The translations under genes were made by a program, and so were the position numbers. Positions 38,984 through 47,971 of a stretch of 64,000 nt of DNA are shown one piece after another. Below the pieces are notes generated by a model. The model did not search any database. It was given only the letters and a program-made list of their open reading frames with translations, and was not told where the DNA came from. Within the stretch, counting starts at the first letter, position 1. Each line of letters opens with the position of its first letter. This stretch comes from Stentor roeselii (Eukaryota; Ciliophora; Heterotrichea; Heterotrichida; Stentoridae): assembly GCA_006503475.1 (NCBI GenBank), contig RSEH01000233.1, positions 1 through 64,000 on the forward strand. Reading direction: 5' to 3'.

Positions 38984-39714
38984 TCAATGAACTCGAGTCG
39001 ATCGTCTTGAAGTACAACAGCATGGCAATGGAGTACTTGAAACATGAAGGCTTTAAAGAAGCTTTCGCGTTGTTGAAAAAAGCGGAAAATTTGTTGAATG
39101 AGGATTTAAGTCAAGATGTGCCGAATCGGTTGAAACTTTTAGGAATTACTTTGAATAATTTGGGATGTTTTTATAAGAAGAGAAAACAACCGAAAGTTGC
39201 TCTTGGGTTCTTGAAACAGGCACTTGATGTTGAAATGCAAACTGAAAGGGACTTTTTAAATCTTGCTGGGTCTTATTTGAATATTTGTGTTGTTTTTTCA
39301 TCACTTGGAATGCATCAGAAAGCTCTTAATCATGCTAGGACTGCTTTGGAATTGCTGAATAAGGTTAATGAAGGGCAGAATATGTTGACGAAGGAAAGGG
39401 TGAGTAATTTGGTTACAACTATGGTTATTGTTCATTACAACCTGGCTGTAGAACTGGAATATTTGAAACAATTTAAAGAAGCAGTGACTTTTTATGAAAC
39501 CGGATACGAGTTGTCAGCTTTTGAACTCGGCTCAAGACATCCTCTGACCTTATCTCTCGCTGAAGCAGGATTAAAAGTAAATAAAAAAATGCAGAGTATG
39601 AAAAGATCAACCCAATTAAACTTTTTCCAAGAAAACGCAGGATTCAGTTACGACACCAAATATCGTCTTCCATCAGTGAAACGAAGAGGAAGCGATTTTT
39701 ACGATATAAATTAA
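38980..39714 (+). CDS. TPR-repeat protein, 244 aa
   Basis: At least four tetratricopeptide-like helical pairs are visible. They include AFALLKKAENLLNEDL, LGITLNNLGCFYKKRKQPKV and ALGFLKQALDVE, then AGSYLNICVVFSSLGMHQKA and LNHARTALELLNKV, and a later pair near YNLAVELEYLKQFKEAVTFY. The TPR fold binds peptides, so the protein is an adaptor of unknown partner. The first in-frame ATG (38980) overlaps the VAP stop as ATGA. ATGs at 39022 and 39028 would begin the TPR part (MAMEYLKHEGFKEAF) and give a more ordinary 38-44 bp gap. Confidence 0.85.
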   Translation: MINELESIVLKYNSMAMEYLKHEGFKEAFALLKKAENLLNEDLSQDVPNRLKLLGITLNNLGCFYKKRKQPKVALGFLKQALDVEMQTERDFLNLAGSYLNICVVFSSLGMHQKALNHARTALELLNKVNEGQNMLTKERVSNLVTTMVIVHYNLAVELEYLKQFKEAVTFYETGYELSAFELGSRHPLTLSLAEAGLKVNKKMQSMKRSTQLNFFQENAGFSYDTKYRLPSVKRRGSDFYDIN

Positions 39715-39794
39715 AATCTTTAAAATTCCATCAAAAACTACTAATCCCCAAATCTTCAATAATTGAAATAACAACAAAAATCAAAGCATTATAT

Positions 39795-41822
39795 TTATCT
39801 AGCAGTAAAATACGCCATTTGCGGTGATTTTCTCGTCATCTCATCAAACTTTCTCTCCATTTTTTTATAGGCCTTGATAAGTTTCGCCATTTGTTTTTTC
39901 AAGTCCTTTTTATCTTTTTCATACATGATGATGGTATCTCTATGATTAGAATACTCATTATTATACTTGTCAACCACATCACTTAGTGCATTTTCTAGAT
40001 TTTCGATGATATTTTCCTGTCTTGAGACCTGCTTTAAGAATTCCTCGCATTTTTCACATTTAAAATTCGAGTTTCTTCTAAAACTGGTATTGGGGATGTT
40101 ACACTTTGCCTTCAGATCATTAATATCAATCATTCTCGGACTTGGAATAGGTGACCTGATTTTACTGCTTAACAAAATAGAACTACATCCAGAAGTAACA
40201 CTAGAAGTATTCGACTTTCCAATAATTCTCATAATCTCCTTGTTAAAATTATCCTTATCATGAAATCCTATTTCCTTCAATTCATAAACCTCAGAAATAA
40301 GTCTTTCCTTATCAATCCTTTCCTTATCAACTTCTTCCTGAAGTTTTCTATAATCAAGACTTAAACTTGAATTAATAGCTTCAAGTTCTTGAATACGACT
40401 TTCAAGACTTAAAATTTTCTCATCCTTTTCCGACATGGCAGTTTGAACCTTTTGTGAATATTTTCTAAAGTCGTCTTCTTTATGTTCAATTTTTTTGCGA
40501 TAATAAATTTTTATCTTTTCACTTTCATCAGAATCTCCAAGCATCATTGACAAGTCAAGTCCATGTTTATGTCCATCTAAAATTTTCTCAAGTTTTTCCT
40601 TTGAAGACTGATACCTGTCCTTATCAAGAGTGACTCTTTCAAGTCTTTCCTTCAAAGCCTGATTTTCTTCAACAAGTTTATCAAGTTCAATATTCGAGAT
40701 ATTTTTATTATCATTCACTTTATCAATCTCTGCCTGAAGTTTCGAACATAAAGCTTTGTAGTCAATTGTCATGTTCACCTTTGGAATATTTTGGATCTTC
40801 ATTGCCCGTACTGCGAATTGCAAAGAAGATAAAGTTTCTTGAAAGTTGTTTGGTGAAGGGCCAATTGTGACAATCATGGAAGTTTTCGAGTTGCCTCCGA
40901 GTGACTGTTCTAAGATCCTTGTCAACTTCGAGTCCCGGAAAGGAATGAACTTTGACTTGCCATCAGACAATGCCTGAATCACGTTGCCCAAGGCAAGAAG
41001 TGACAAGTTGATATTTTTTGCCTCATCAAGTCGATTTCCTGAGATTTTAGTCTTACTGACCCGTTCACTACCTGCAAGATCAACAAGATAAAGTGTAGCT
41101 TTAGTCATAATTGATTCACGTTTTTTCACAGGGGATTCAGGAAGATTCAAGTCTTTTTTCAAGCGTTTCTCGATTTTTACCATGAACACTGCATGTGAAC
41201 GACTTGACTGAGCGTTCATGTTGGTGAAGGCTATTGAACGGTTCTTGTCGCCCATTGATAAAAAATTCATGCAGTCCTCGACGGTAAACACGTCCATCCA
41301 GGCCAGTCCTGAAAAAAAAACTCCTTCGTCGGAGTCTTCTCGGATTAGAATTGGGTTGTTGGGCTTTAGCAGGTCTTGAAGGACTTCATTGTAAAGTTGC
41401 ATGAAGGCGACTTTTATTGAGTAGGAATGGGAAAGGTCACAATGAGTTGATTTAAAGACTTGTTTAACACTTCTAGGAATTATTCCTTTTTGCTCTGAGG
41501 AGCCAATCATCGTGAAGGTCTTCCCTGTACCGGTCTGACCATAGGCGAGGACTGTTGAGTTGTAGCCGTTTAAAACGCTTTCGACTACTGGAAGACCTAC
41601 TTTTTGGTAAATTTGTTTTTGTGAGATGGACTCGTCAAAAAGGGTATCAAAATTAAATGATTTGAGGTCTGAGTCTTTTTTCACTGTTATTACGCCACTT
41701 GATAAGTTGGCTTCCTCTATTATGGAATCTTGACCTGAGGTTTTGAGGTCTTCGCTTGTTATGGGACGAACTCGCACACTGACTTTTACCCTTTCTAATG
41801 TTTTTTTCTTATCATCAGTCAT
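39795..41822 (-). CDS. Kinesin motor protein, N-terminal head
   Basis: The 675-residue protein has a full kinesin motor in residues about 10-345: P-loop GQTGTGKTFTM (95-105), switch I NAQSSRSHAVFMV, switch II VDLAGSERVSKT, and the microtubule-binding LIPFRDSKLT-type segment (KFIPFRDSKLTRILEQSLGG). After the neck comes a long coiled coil (about 360-540) and a C-terminal coiled tail. The segment after the head (NIPKVNMTIDYKALCSKLQA) resembles the ARK/kinesin-1-like group, but the subfamily is not certain. The first ATG in frame is 41822. It should drive plus-end transport along microtubules. Confidence 0.94.
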   Translation of the reverse strand: MTDDKKKTLERVKVSVRVRPITSEDLKTSGQDSIIEEANLSSGVITVKKDSDLKSFNFDTLFDESISQKQIYQKVGLPVVESVLNGYNSTVLAYGQTGTGKTFTMIGSSEQKGIIPRSVKQVFKSTHCDLSHSYSIKVAFMQLYNEVLQDLLKPNNPILIREDSDEGVFFSGLAWMDVFTVEDCMNFLSMGDKNRSIAFTNMNAQSSRSHAVFMVKIEKRLKKDLNLPESPVKKRESIMTKATLYLVDLAGSERVSKTKISGNRLDEAKNINLSLLALGNVIQALSDGKSKFIPFRDSKLTRILEQSLGGNSKTSMIVTIGPSPNNFQETLSSLQFAVRAMKIQNIPKVNMTIDYKALCSKLQAEIDKVNDNKNISNIELDKLVEENQALKERLERVTLDKDRYQSSKEKLEKILDGHKHGLDLSMMLGDSDESEKIKIYYRKKIEHKEDDFRKYSQKVQTAMSEKDEKILSLESRIQELEAINSSLSLDYRKLQEEVDKERIDKERLISEVYELKEIGFHDKDNFNKEIMRIIGKSNTSSVTSGCSSILLSSKIRSPIPSPRMIDINDLKAKCNIPNTSFRRNSNFKCEKCEEFLKQVSRQENIIENLENALSDVVDKYNNEYSNHRDTIIMYEKDKKDLKKQMAKLIKAYKKMERKFDEMTRKSPQMAYFTAR

Positions 41823-42996
41823 AGGATTTATTGGTTTCAAAAAAATTAGAATGTATTTGAATGGTTTCTTTGGGTTGATTTAGGTTATTTTTGTTTTACT
41901 TTTTAAAGGAATTTAAATTGGAGCTTGCTTGGTCCAAGGGATGTTTTTAGTTTTTCTTCTGTAAAAAGGAAATTTTGAAGAAGTGGTTTTAGGTTTTTTG
42001 GAAAGGATGAGGTTTGGGTTTGAAGATTGAATTTTAGAACTTTTTGAAGGAGAAAAGGATGAAAGGATTTTATTAGATTGGAAAAGATCGAATTAAATTT
42101 TATTAGAAATTTATTGACTGCATTGGAATTTTAGTTGATTAATGAATATTTCTAATATTTTATCATTTGAAGAAATTCTGAATGATGATGCTGTGATTAA
42201 TAAATTTAGACTCTAAATGATATTTTAAGATTATTTGTTTATCTTCAATATTGGCTAGATTAACTAAGGATGCTGAGTCGGCATATAAAATTTACTTCTT
42301 GTAAAGTTAATGTTTATTCGAATAAATCTTATATTGAACAAATTTTTCTAAGATTAATTGATAATCTGAAGAAATAATCAAGAAACAAGACCAATATATA
42401 ATAGAAGCTATAAGATTTTAAATATTTTTTATGATGTAATTTAAATTTTTTGTTTCCTTTGATACATAATTTTTATAGCGTGGATTCTTAAATATTATTA
42501 AACCCAACTCTCGATCAAATTTCATTTCCATTTGAAATTAAATCATTTCGCTATGAATCAAAAAATGAAATTAAGTATTAATAAAGCTAATACTTAAGCT
42601 GAAATAATTATTAAAAATCCTCAAAAAATTGCATCTGATTCTAGCCAGTCTTCTATAATCCTTATAAAAAACAAGCAAATTTAAAACTTTTCTCAACAAA
42701 CTAAAAATTATCCAATTCAAAAGTCCCAAAAGTAAATATCTAAAAATCCAAATCTCAAAAACCAAAAAAATCTTCAAAATTCCATGAATTTTTCTAAAAC
42801 TCAAGGATCAACAATCCCAGCTAATCTTCTAAATCTTTCCATATTTTCCCCATTAGTTAAAAATGATATAAAAAACTCTTTTACAACAATTTCCAAAAAC
42901 CCTTGAAAATCATTTCTTACTTAGAATTTCTTAAAAAACCTTAAAAATATTAAAAAACCAGACATGGCTTTAACTTATTGATTTCAAAAAAAATTA
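41823..42996. other. AT-rich divergent spacer, no gene supported
   Basis: The spacer lies between the starts of the kinesin gene (minus) and the 863-aa gene (plus). On the plus strand the left part (41860-42080) is G/T-rich and the right part (42600-42990) is C/A-rich and G-poor. On the sense strand of each gene the 5' flank is therefore A/C-rich. A weak minus-strand open stretch at 42571-42804 has hydrophobic composition but no support. No tRNA or repeat was seen. Confidence 0.55.
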
Positions 42997-45588
42997 ATGG
43001 TAGAAAACACAAAAATCATCAGCGATAGTTTGGAAGACCTTCTCCAAAACGACCTGAACTTCTTAGAAAACAACGAAATCAACCGTTTTTCACTAACCCA
43101 AAGCGAAACATTCCCCTTGAAAACCAATCCAATCATCGATTATTCCGATTCCAATCGCCTCCTCGAAATTCCAGAACCGGAATTCGAAAAAGACGATCAA
43201 GACACTGAAAAAATTCATCAAAAGACTGATGAAAGTTCTTCAGGATCCACGTTTTCAAATCGCAATCCTGAAGTCACGATAAATGAAAAGTCTTTCCCGA
43301 TATTTAAATACAAGAAAAAGTCTCGAATGGACTACTCGATCACGCCTTTTCGGGCAAATCTTTTCAAAGACACGACTTTAGGACTGACGCCTTCAAGTCG
43401 AGGAGTGACTTACAAGTCAGTGAAAAGTCGGATAAAAGACCATCTTGAGTTTACTTTGAACCTGCTTCGCAGGTTCCAACAGCTCGACAAGCAGCAGTAT
43501 TCAGAAATGATTAAAAAGAAAGCATATTCAAATCATGTGAAAAATGTTTTTAATCAGTTTTTTCTGCTAAACAAGAACTTTTTCGACCATTTTCTAGTCT
43601 TTTTTTTAAATTCTTATGAAGAAGAAGGACTTTGTAGGCTTTTTGAATCGTTTTTCTTGAGTTTCGATTTAAATTCAGATAAAAAAATGCAGATGAAAGA
43701 AATGATCAAGTGTTTTGAGTGCTTGTCGCAGGAGCAGCATGTTGGGAAGATGAAGATGAAGGAAACTTTTAAGGAGATTGAAGTTTATGTTAAAGATCCG
43801 ATGAATTGTTTTCAGGAAAAGTCTACTCATTCGAGATATTTTAGTGAAATGACTTATATCAATTTGTTTAACAAGTTTAAATTCGTACTTCCTCATAAAA
43901 AAAAACTACTGGACGAGAGTCAGTTTATTGATTTTTTTAAACTCTCTCCTTTGATGATTGTTTTTTTCTTGGAATATAAAAATAAGCTTTTTCTTAGTAA
44001 AAAAGAAGCTAGTGAAAATATCATGGGTGTTCCCAGAAAACTTAGCATGAGAGGAAAACTTGTTTTTGATCCTTCAGGAGATGCAAAAGGTTTATTCCGA
44101 GTATTCGTAAAGCTACTAAACGGAGAAGCCGATATAAAAAAGCCTCTAATATCCTACCGAATAGTTTGTCAAGCAGTGATCGAATACCGAACCACAAACT
44201 TTCCCCAAGCCTTAACAACCGACTCAATCGAGAGAATCTTAAAAGACCTAAAAATTTTCATGGACGTTGACCCAGTCTCATTAGAATCCAGACGAAAATT
44301 CTCATTAAAAGAGCTTCTTCCAACACTATCAGGGAAAATCTCTTCAGAAATCAAATGGAATTCAACAACCTACAACAAAAGCATCGAAAAATACGATGAA
44401 CTTGTCAACTCAATGGGAGGTTCAGTCTGTTACCAAGTGAATAAAAAAGTTATTCACAAGATGATGTCTGAGGCGTTTAAATTCCTTCATTTTCCCTTTT
44501 TCGACCAGTTCGTGAAAGGTCTTGACTACGTCCTTCACCGCGCAATTCCTACTTTAGTCACTCCAGCTGCGGTCTTCATTGCAACAGGTCTGATAAAAAC
44601 CCCGGACTGCGCCATAATTGATGAAGAAGGCAGTGAAAATAGAAATATCAGGTTTAACCTGCCCTTTATTCTTCAAAACGACAACCTCTTTGAACGACTT
44701 CTGCATTTTACGACGAATACGAAACTTACGCTTCTTTTCGCTAGAATTCTTTACAAAGATCATTACAGTTCAGTGAAAAAACATAAAAAAATCAACAGAC
44801 AGATCTTTGTTTACAACCAAATCATTAAAAACACTTCACTTTTCGATGAACTCACGCCAGGGCTTTATGGACAATTCGATGACGTCTCTTTGGCATTGAT
44901 CAAGTCAAGAGACCCGAAACAAATCAAAAAGGATGAAAAGTTAAGAAAAGAACTGAAAATGAAAAGATTTTTAGAGTACATCATTCATAGAGACAATAAA
45001 CGAAAAGAGAAAATCATTGCAAAGAGATTTGCTTTAAAAACTCTTCACACTTTCACAGAACGTGAAGGAAAATCACCGAACCTTGCCCGGATCAGTAAAC
45101 TTTTTTCACTTCAACTTGAAGCCACGTCGATTGACCAGAAGATCGACTCGAAAGAAAGGGAAAAAAAAGCCTTTGAAAAGACTTTAAGAGAAAGTAGCGC
45201 ATATCCAAATACAAAAGACATCACTCCTGACATCATCTTTAATTGTATCCAGAATTCAAGTCATAACTCTTCAGATGTGGAAGAACTGGCAAGATTTATT
45301 TACATGGAACGAGAAAGAATCAACTTTCAAGACATTCACAAGTTTATCATTAATCAACATCTGGTAAAAACAAGTGGGGAAAAAGGAGAATTGATTTCAG
45401 GGCCATCTGTTTATCAGGTCCCAGAAGTGAATTTACTCAGTCAAGGCGATGGAGAAGAGTCAGACGAGAACAGCTTTGAAGAGAAGTATTTCACAGAAGT
45501 CGCTAATCGCAGGAGTATGTATTTAAAAGTCGACATTCCTGAAGAGAAGCGAAGAAAGTTACGAGGATGTTGTTGTACAATTATTTAG
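42997..45588 (+). CDS. 863-aa protein with a CaaX-like C-terminus
   Basis: The single-exon protein starts at ATG 42997. I do not recognise its main domain. The N-terminal 100 residues are disordered and acidic. A mainly helical region follows, and an acidic loop (FDLNSDKKMQMKEM) looks like a degenerate EF-hand near residues 225-240. Later helical blocks are Lys-rich. The last residues are EEKRRKLRGCCCTII: a polybasic stretch, three adjacent cysteines and a CTII end that fits a CaaX prenylation motif, with the two preceding cysteines as possible palmitoylation sites. This suggests membrane attachment by lipids. The next gene starts only 14 bp downstream. Confidence 0.82.
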   Translation: MVENTKIISDSLEDLLQNDLNFLENNEINRFSLTQSETFPLKTNPIIDYSDSNRLLEIPEPEFEKDDQDTEKIHQKTDESSSGSTFSNRNPEVTINEKSFPIFKYKKKSRMDYSITPFRANLFKDTTLGLTPSSRGVTYKSVKSRIKDHLEFTLNLLRRFQQLDKQQYSEMIKKKAYSNHVKNVFNQFFLLNKNFFDHFLVFFLNSYEEEGLCRLFESFFLSFDLNSDKKMQMKEMIKCFECLSQEQHVGKMKMKETFKEIEVYVKDPMNCFQEKSTHSRYFSEMTYINLFNKFKFVLPHKKKLLDESQFIDFFKLSPLMIVFFLEYKNKLFLSKKEASENIMGVPRKLSMRGKLVFDPSGDAKGLFRVFVKLLNGEADIKKPLISYRIVCQAVIEYRTTNFPQALTTDSIERILKDLKIFMDVDPVSLESRRKFSLKELLPTLSGKISSEIKWNSTTYNKSIEKYDELVNSMGGSVCYQVNKKVIHKMMSEAFKFLHFPFFDQFVKGLDYVLHRAIPTLVTPAAVFIATGLIKTPDCAIIDEEGSENRNIRFNLPFILQNDNLFERLLHFTTNTKLTLLFARILYKDHYSSVKKHKKINRQIFVYNQIIKNTSLFDELTPGLYGQFDDVSLALIKSRDPKQIKKDEKLRKELKMKRFLEYIIHRDNKRKEKIIAKRFALKTLHTFTEREGKSPNLARISKLFSLQLEATSIDQKIDSKEREKKAFEKTLRESSAYPNTKDITPDIIFNCIQNSSHNSSDVEELARFIYMERERINFQDIHKFIINQHLVKTSGEKGELISGPSVYQVPEVNLLSQGDGEESDENSFEEKYFTEVANRRSMYLKVDIPEEKRRKLRGCCCTII

Positions 45589-45602
45589 CCTTATATTAAA
45601 CT

Positions 45603-46601
45603 ATGAGTGAAATTATCTCTATTTTTCATCGATTTGAAGAAAAATTTGATGAGTCCTCTGATGACTTGACATTAAAATACAAGGATGAAATTTTTCAGCA
45701 GGTCATTCGACCCACCGGGGACCATTGTGATGTCTTCAAAGAACTCACCTTTATCCTTGTCAGGTACTCAAGCTCAGAATCTTACTACAAAGATCTCGAC
45801 CCTTTTTTACCGCCACAAAAAAATGACTGGATTTTGCAACTTTTACATTCTTTAAGAAGTTTTTTGGCTAATCGCATCATGAACTTGTTTCAATATGCTT
45901 TGAACAGGTCGAAAATCATGGTGAAAAAATTTGTAAAAACAGGAATTTTGATTTCAACTAATTTTTTATTGTTTGTGTCTTCTTTGGATTTGCCGGGTTT
46001 GGGATTCAAAGAAAACCTTCAGTTTCAGACATCTTTGATTGAATTCTGTGAATTTGTCTCGGTTTTTAAAAAAGTTGGCAAATGTGGAAAAGTTGATTCG
46101 GATGATTTGGAATTTTTATTCGCATGTTGTGTGCATTTCGGGTTTAATCATTATTTTAAGTTGGATCGTTGGAGAGTGTGTCTTGGGAGGTTTGAAAGTA
46201 TTTTTGAGAAGTATTCTGATGAGTTGAAAAGAGAGAATGTTGACTTCAGGTGCTTCTTGATTTATTCAACTTTTGATTCTTTTAGCAATGTAAAGCAAAG
46301 TACTTTGAAAGATGTAGCAGATTGTATTTTTAGTTGTTATGATAAAGTTATACACCAGGCTCGAAAAGGGATTTATAAAGCTCTTGAAGATTTTGAAGTT
46401 TTTAAAGGATTCGATGAGGAGACTTTCACTAAACAATTCAGCGAAAACCTTCTCACCTGGGACATAATCACCAAGAACTACCTAAAAATCAGTCATTTCC
46501 TGAACTGGAAAATCAGTCGAAAAACCTTAAAATCCGATGCACTATCTCTCCGCAATTCCTTTCGAACCCTAATAAACCATTTAAAAGTCCATAAAAGATA
46601 A
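45603..46601 (+). CDS. Hypothetical 332-aa helical protein
   Basis: The start ATG 45603 is preceded by ATATTAAACT and lies 14 bp after the stop of the 863-aa gene. The protein is mostly helical, with no signal peptide, and a hydrophobic segment near residues 110-130 (GILISTNFLLFVSSLDLPGL) that is too short and mixed for a confident membrane helix. No family was recognised. Tight tandem spacing with the CaaX-ended gene may mean co-expression. It converges on AP-2 mu with 23 bp between stops. Confidence 0.75.
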   Translation: MSEIISIFHRFEEKFDESSDDLTLKYKDEIFQQVIRPTGDHCDVFKELTFILVRYSSSESYYKDLDPFLPPQKNDWILQLLHSLRSFLANRIMNLFQYALNRSKIMVKKFVKTGILISTNFLLFVSSLDLPGLGFKENLQFQTSLIEFCEFVSVFKKVGKCGKVDSDDLEFLFACCVHFGFNHYFKLDRWRVCLGRFESIFEKYSDELKRENVDFRCFLIYSTFDSFSNVKQSTLKDVADCIFSCYDKVIHQARKGIYKALEDFEVFKGFDEETFTKQFSENLLTWDIITKNYLKISHFLNWKISRKTLKSDALSLRNSFRTLINHLKVHKR

Positions 46602-46624
46602 TCTAGTCTCATTAAATATTGCAT

Positions 46625-47899
46625 CTAAATTCTATGTTGATAAGACCCTGCTTTTGTGATATACCTGATCCACTTAATAGGTTTATAATTACTTTTCTCA
46701 ATAACCCTCAAAAATCTCACCCGAAGTCCACTAGCAGTGAACATCGGGACTTGAAAGTCAATTGAAATAGGAGGCTTGCTCCAGACTTTTTCAGTTGCAG
46801 TAGCGACTAAATTAACACTTCCTCTCAAGCTATACTCTGAATCACCAGGGAATCTACGAATTCTCCAAACAATTGCACTTTGTTCTGGTTCATACTTGGC
46901 TTTTCCACTTACAACAAAAATATTAGTTTTTCCTGTATTTCTAGGAGTAGGTATTTTCACTACAACATTAGTAGAAAACAAGTTCCTATCAAACATCGAT
47001 TTAATTTTCAAAGAAATTTCAATTTTCGAGTTGCCATATTCCTGGACGATTGGCATGATTTTGAAAGGAAGGTTAATATTTTCAGTAACTCTATAAGTCA
47101 TAAGTTCAAAAACTCCATCAGGAGGGATAAAAGTGATAGCTCGGTCCTTATCAAATTTTCCAAGTCTTACACATTGATGAAATTTGATATCATCTATTGC
47201 GATTCCTTTGTCCATGCTATGTGATTCATTAGCCATCGCGAGTTTATCATTCATTCCAAATTTACATTCAGGCATGAAGCTGAGTTGACTTTTCACCATG
47301 ATCTGTCCAGTCACGTCACTTCTGAGGACAGTCCCCTTGCTAGACATCAAGACGTTCACGTTTTCAATGACATCAATGTAGACCTCATTTCTTTTGTACT
47401 TGATTCCTTCAGCCCTCCAGCTAGTGGCGCCTGTGGCTTGAATAAGAGCTCCAATGATTTGTTCTTCTTTCACTTCTTTTTTAATCCCACCTTGTGTGAT
47501 GAACTGTTTCAGGACTTCAGGTTCAGTCATCTGTGGAAGTCCGAAATCTACGATTTCATCAAGTAACTCATAGATAAGCACGTAGTTCTTTCGAATTGCG
47601 ACTTCAGTGAAGTCGCCTGAGAAGTACGCCTTGAACAACTCGATCAGTTTGTATAAGAACTGGACGATCATTGCAACGTTCACGTTTGAAGAAGAAGCCG
47701 CCACCAGAGTTATTGAGTTCTGGCTTATGTGCACGTAATGAACCCCGTTTAAGGTCACTATTGGACGCTCTGATGCTTCTTTTGCGGCAACTACTTGGGT
47801 GCAGAATTGAGAGACCTCTGTGCGAGAGACGTCGTCGCGGTAAGAGCGGTAGATTAACACCTCGCCTCGAGAGTTAAGAAGGAGGATGGAACTTGCCAT
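46625..47899 (-). CDS. AP-2 clathrin adaptor mu subunit
   Basis: The mu subunit of the AP-2 adaptor recognises Yxx-phi sorting signals in clathrin-coated pits. The 424-residue protein has a longin-like N-terminal domain (MASSILLLNSRGEVLIYRSY), then a linker (FGLPQMTEPEVLKQFITQGG), and the C-terminal mu homology domain. Diagnostic matches are GIKYKRNEVYIDVIENVNVL, MPECKFGMNDK, IDDIKFHQCVRLGKFDKD, TFIPPDGVFELMTYR and the end IKWIRYITKAG. The linker and FHQCVRL motif fit AP-2 better than AP-1. No lesion is seen. The start is ATG 47899. Confidence 0.94.
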   Translation of the reverse strand: MASSILLLNSRGEVLIYRSYRDDVSRTEVSQFCTQVVAAKEASERPIVTLNGVHYVHISQNSITLVAASSSNVNVAMIVQFLYKLIELFKAYFSGDFTEVAIRKNYVLIYELLDEIVDFGLPQMTEPEVLKQFITQGGIKKEVKEEQIIGALIQATGATSWRAEGIKYKRNEVYIDVIENVNVLMSSKGTVLRSDVTGQIMVKSQLSFMPECKFGMNDKLAMANESHSMDKGIAIDDIKFHQCVRLGKFDKDRAITFIPPDGVFELMTYRVTENINLPFKIMPIVQEYGNSKIEISLKIKSMFDRNLFSTNVVVKIPTPRNTGKTNIFVVSGKAKYEPEQSAIVWRIRRFPGDSEYSLRGSVNLVATATEKVWSKPPISIDFQVPMFTASGLRVRFLRVIEKSNYKPIKWIRYITKAGSYQHRI

Positions 47900-47971
47900 T
47901 TATTGGGTGTTGTTTGGGGAAGATGGAAGTTAGTTAGGATGAAGGAAGAATTAGAGGATTGGGTTAAATTA

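Noticed and set aside
42571-42804. 77-codon hydrophobic minus-strand frame
   Set aside because: It lies in the AT-rich spacer, has no neighbouring support, and is typical of the complement of A/C-rich DNA.
42553-42979. Possible gene if TAA and TAG were read as Gln
   Set aside because: The reading is only N/K/Q/S-rich AT text and also meets a TGA; all other genes here use TAA and TAG as stops.
14093-47899. A functional cluster of membrane-traffic genes (SEC24, EXO70, VAP, AP-2 mu)
   Set aside because: They lie on both strands, far apart, mixed with unrelated genes; co-location is probably chance.
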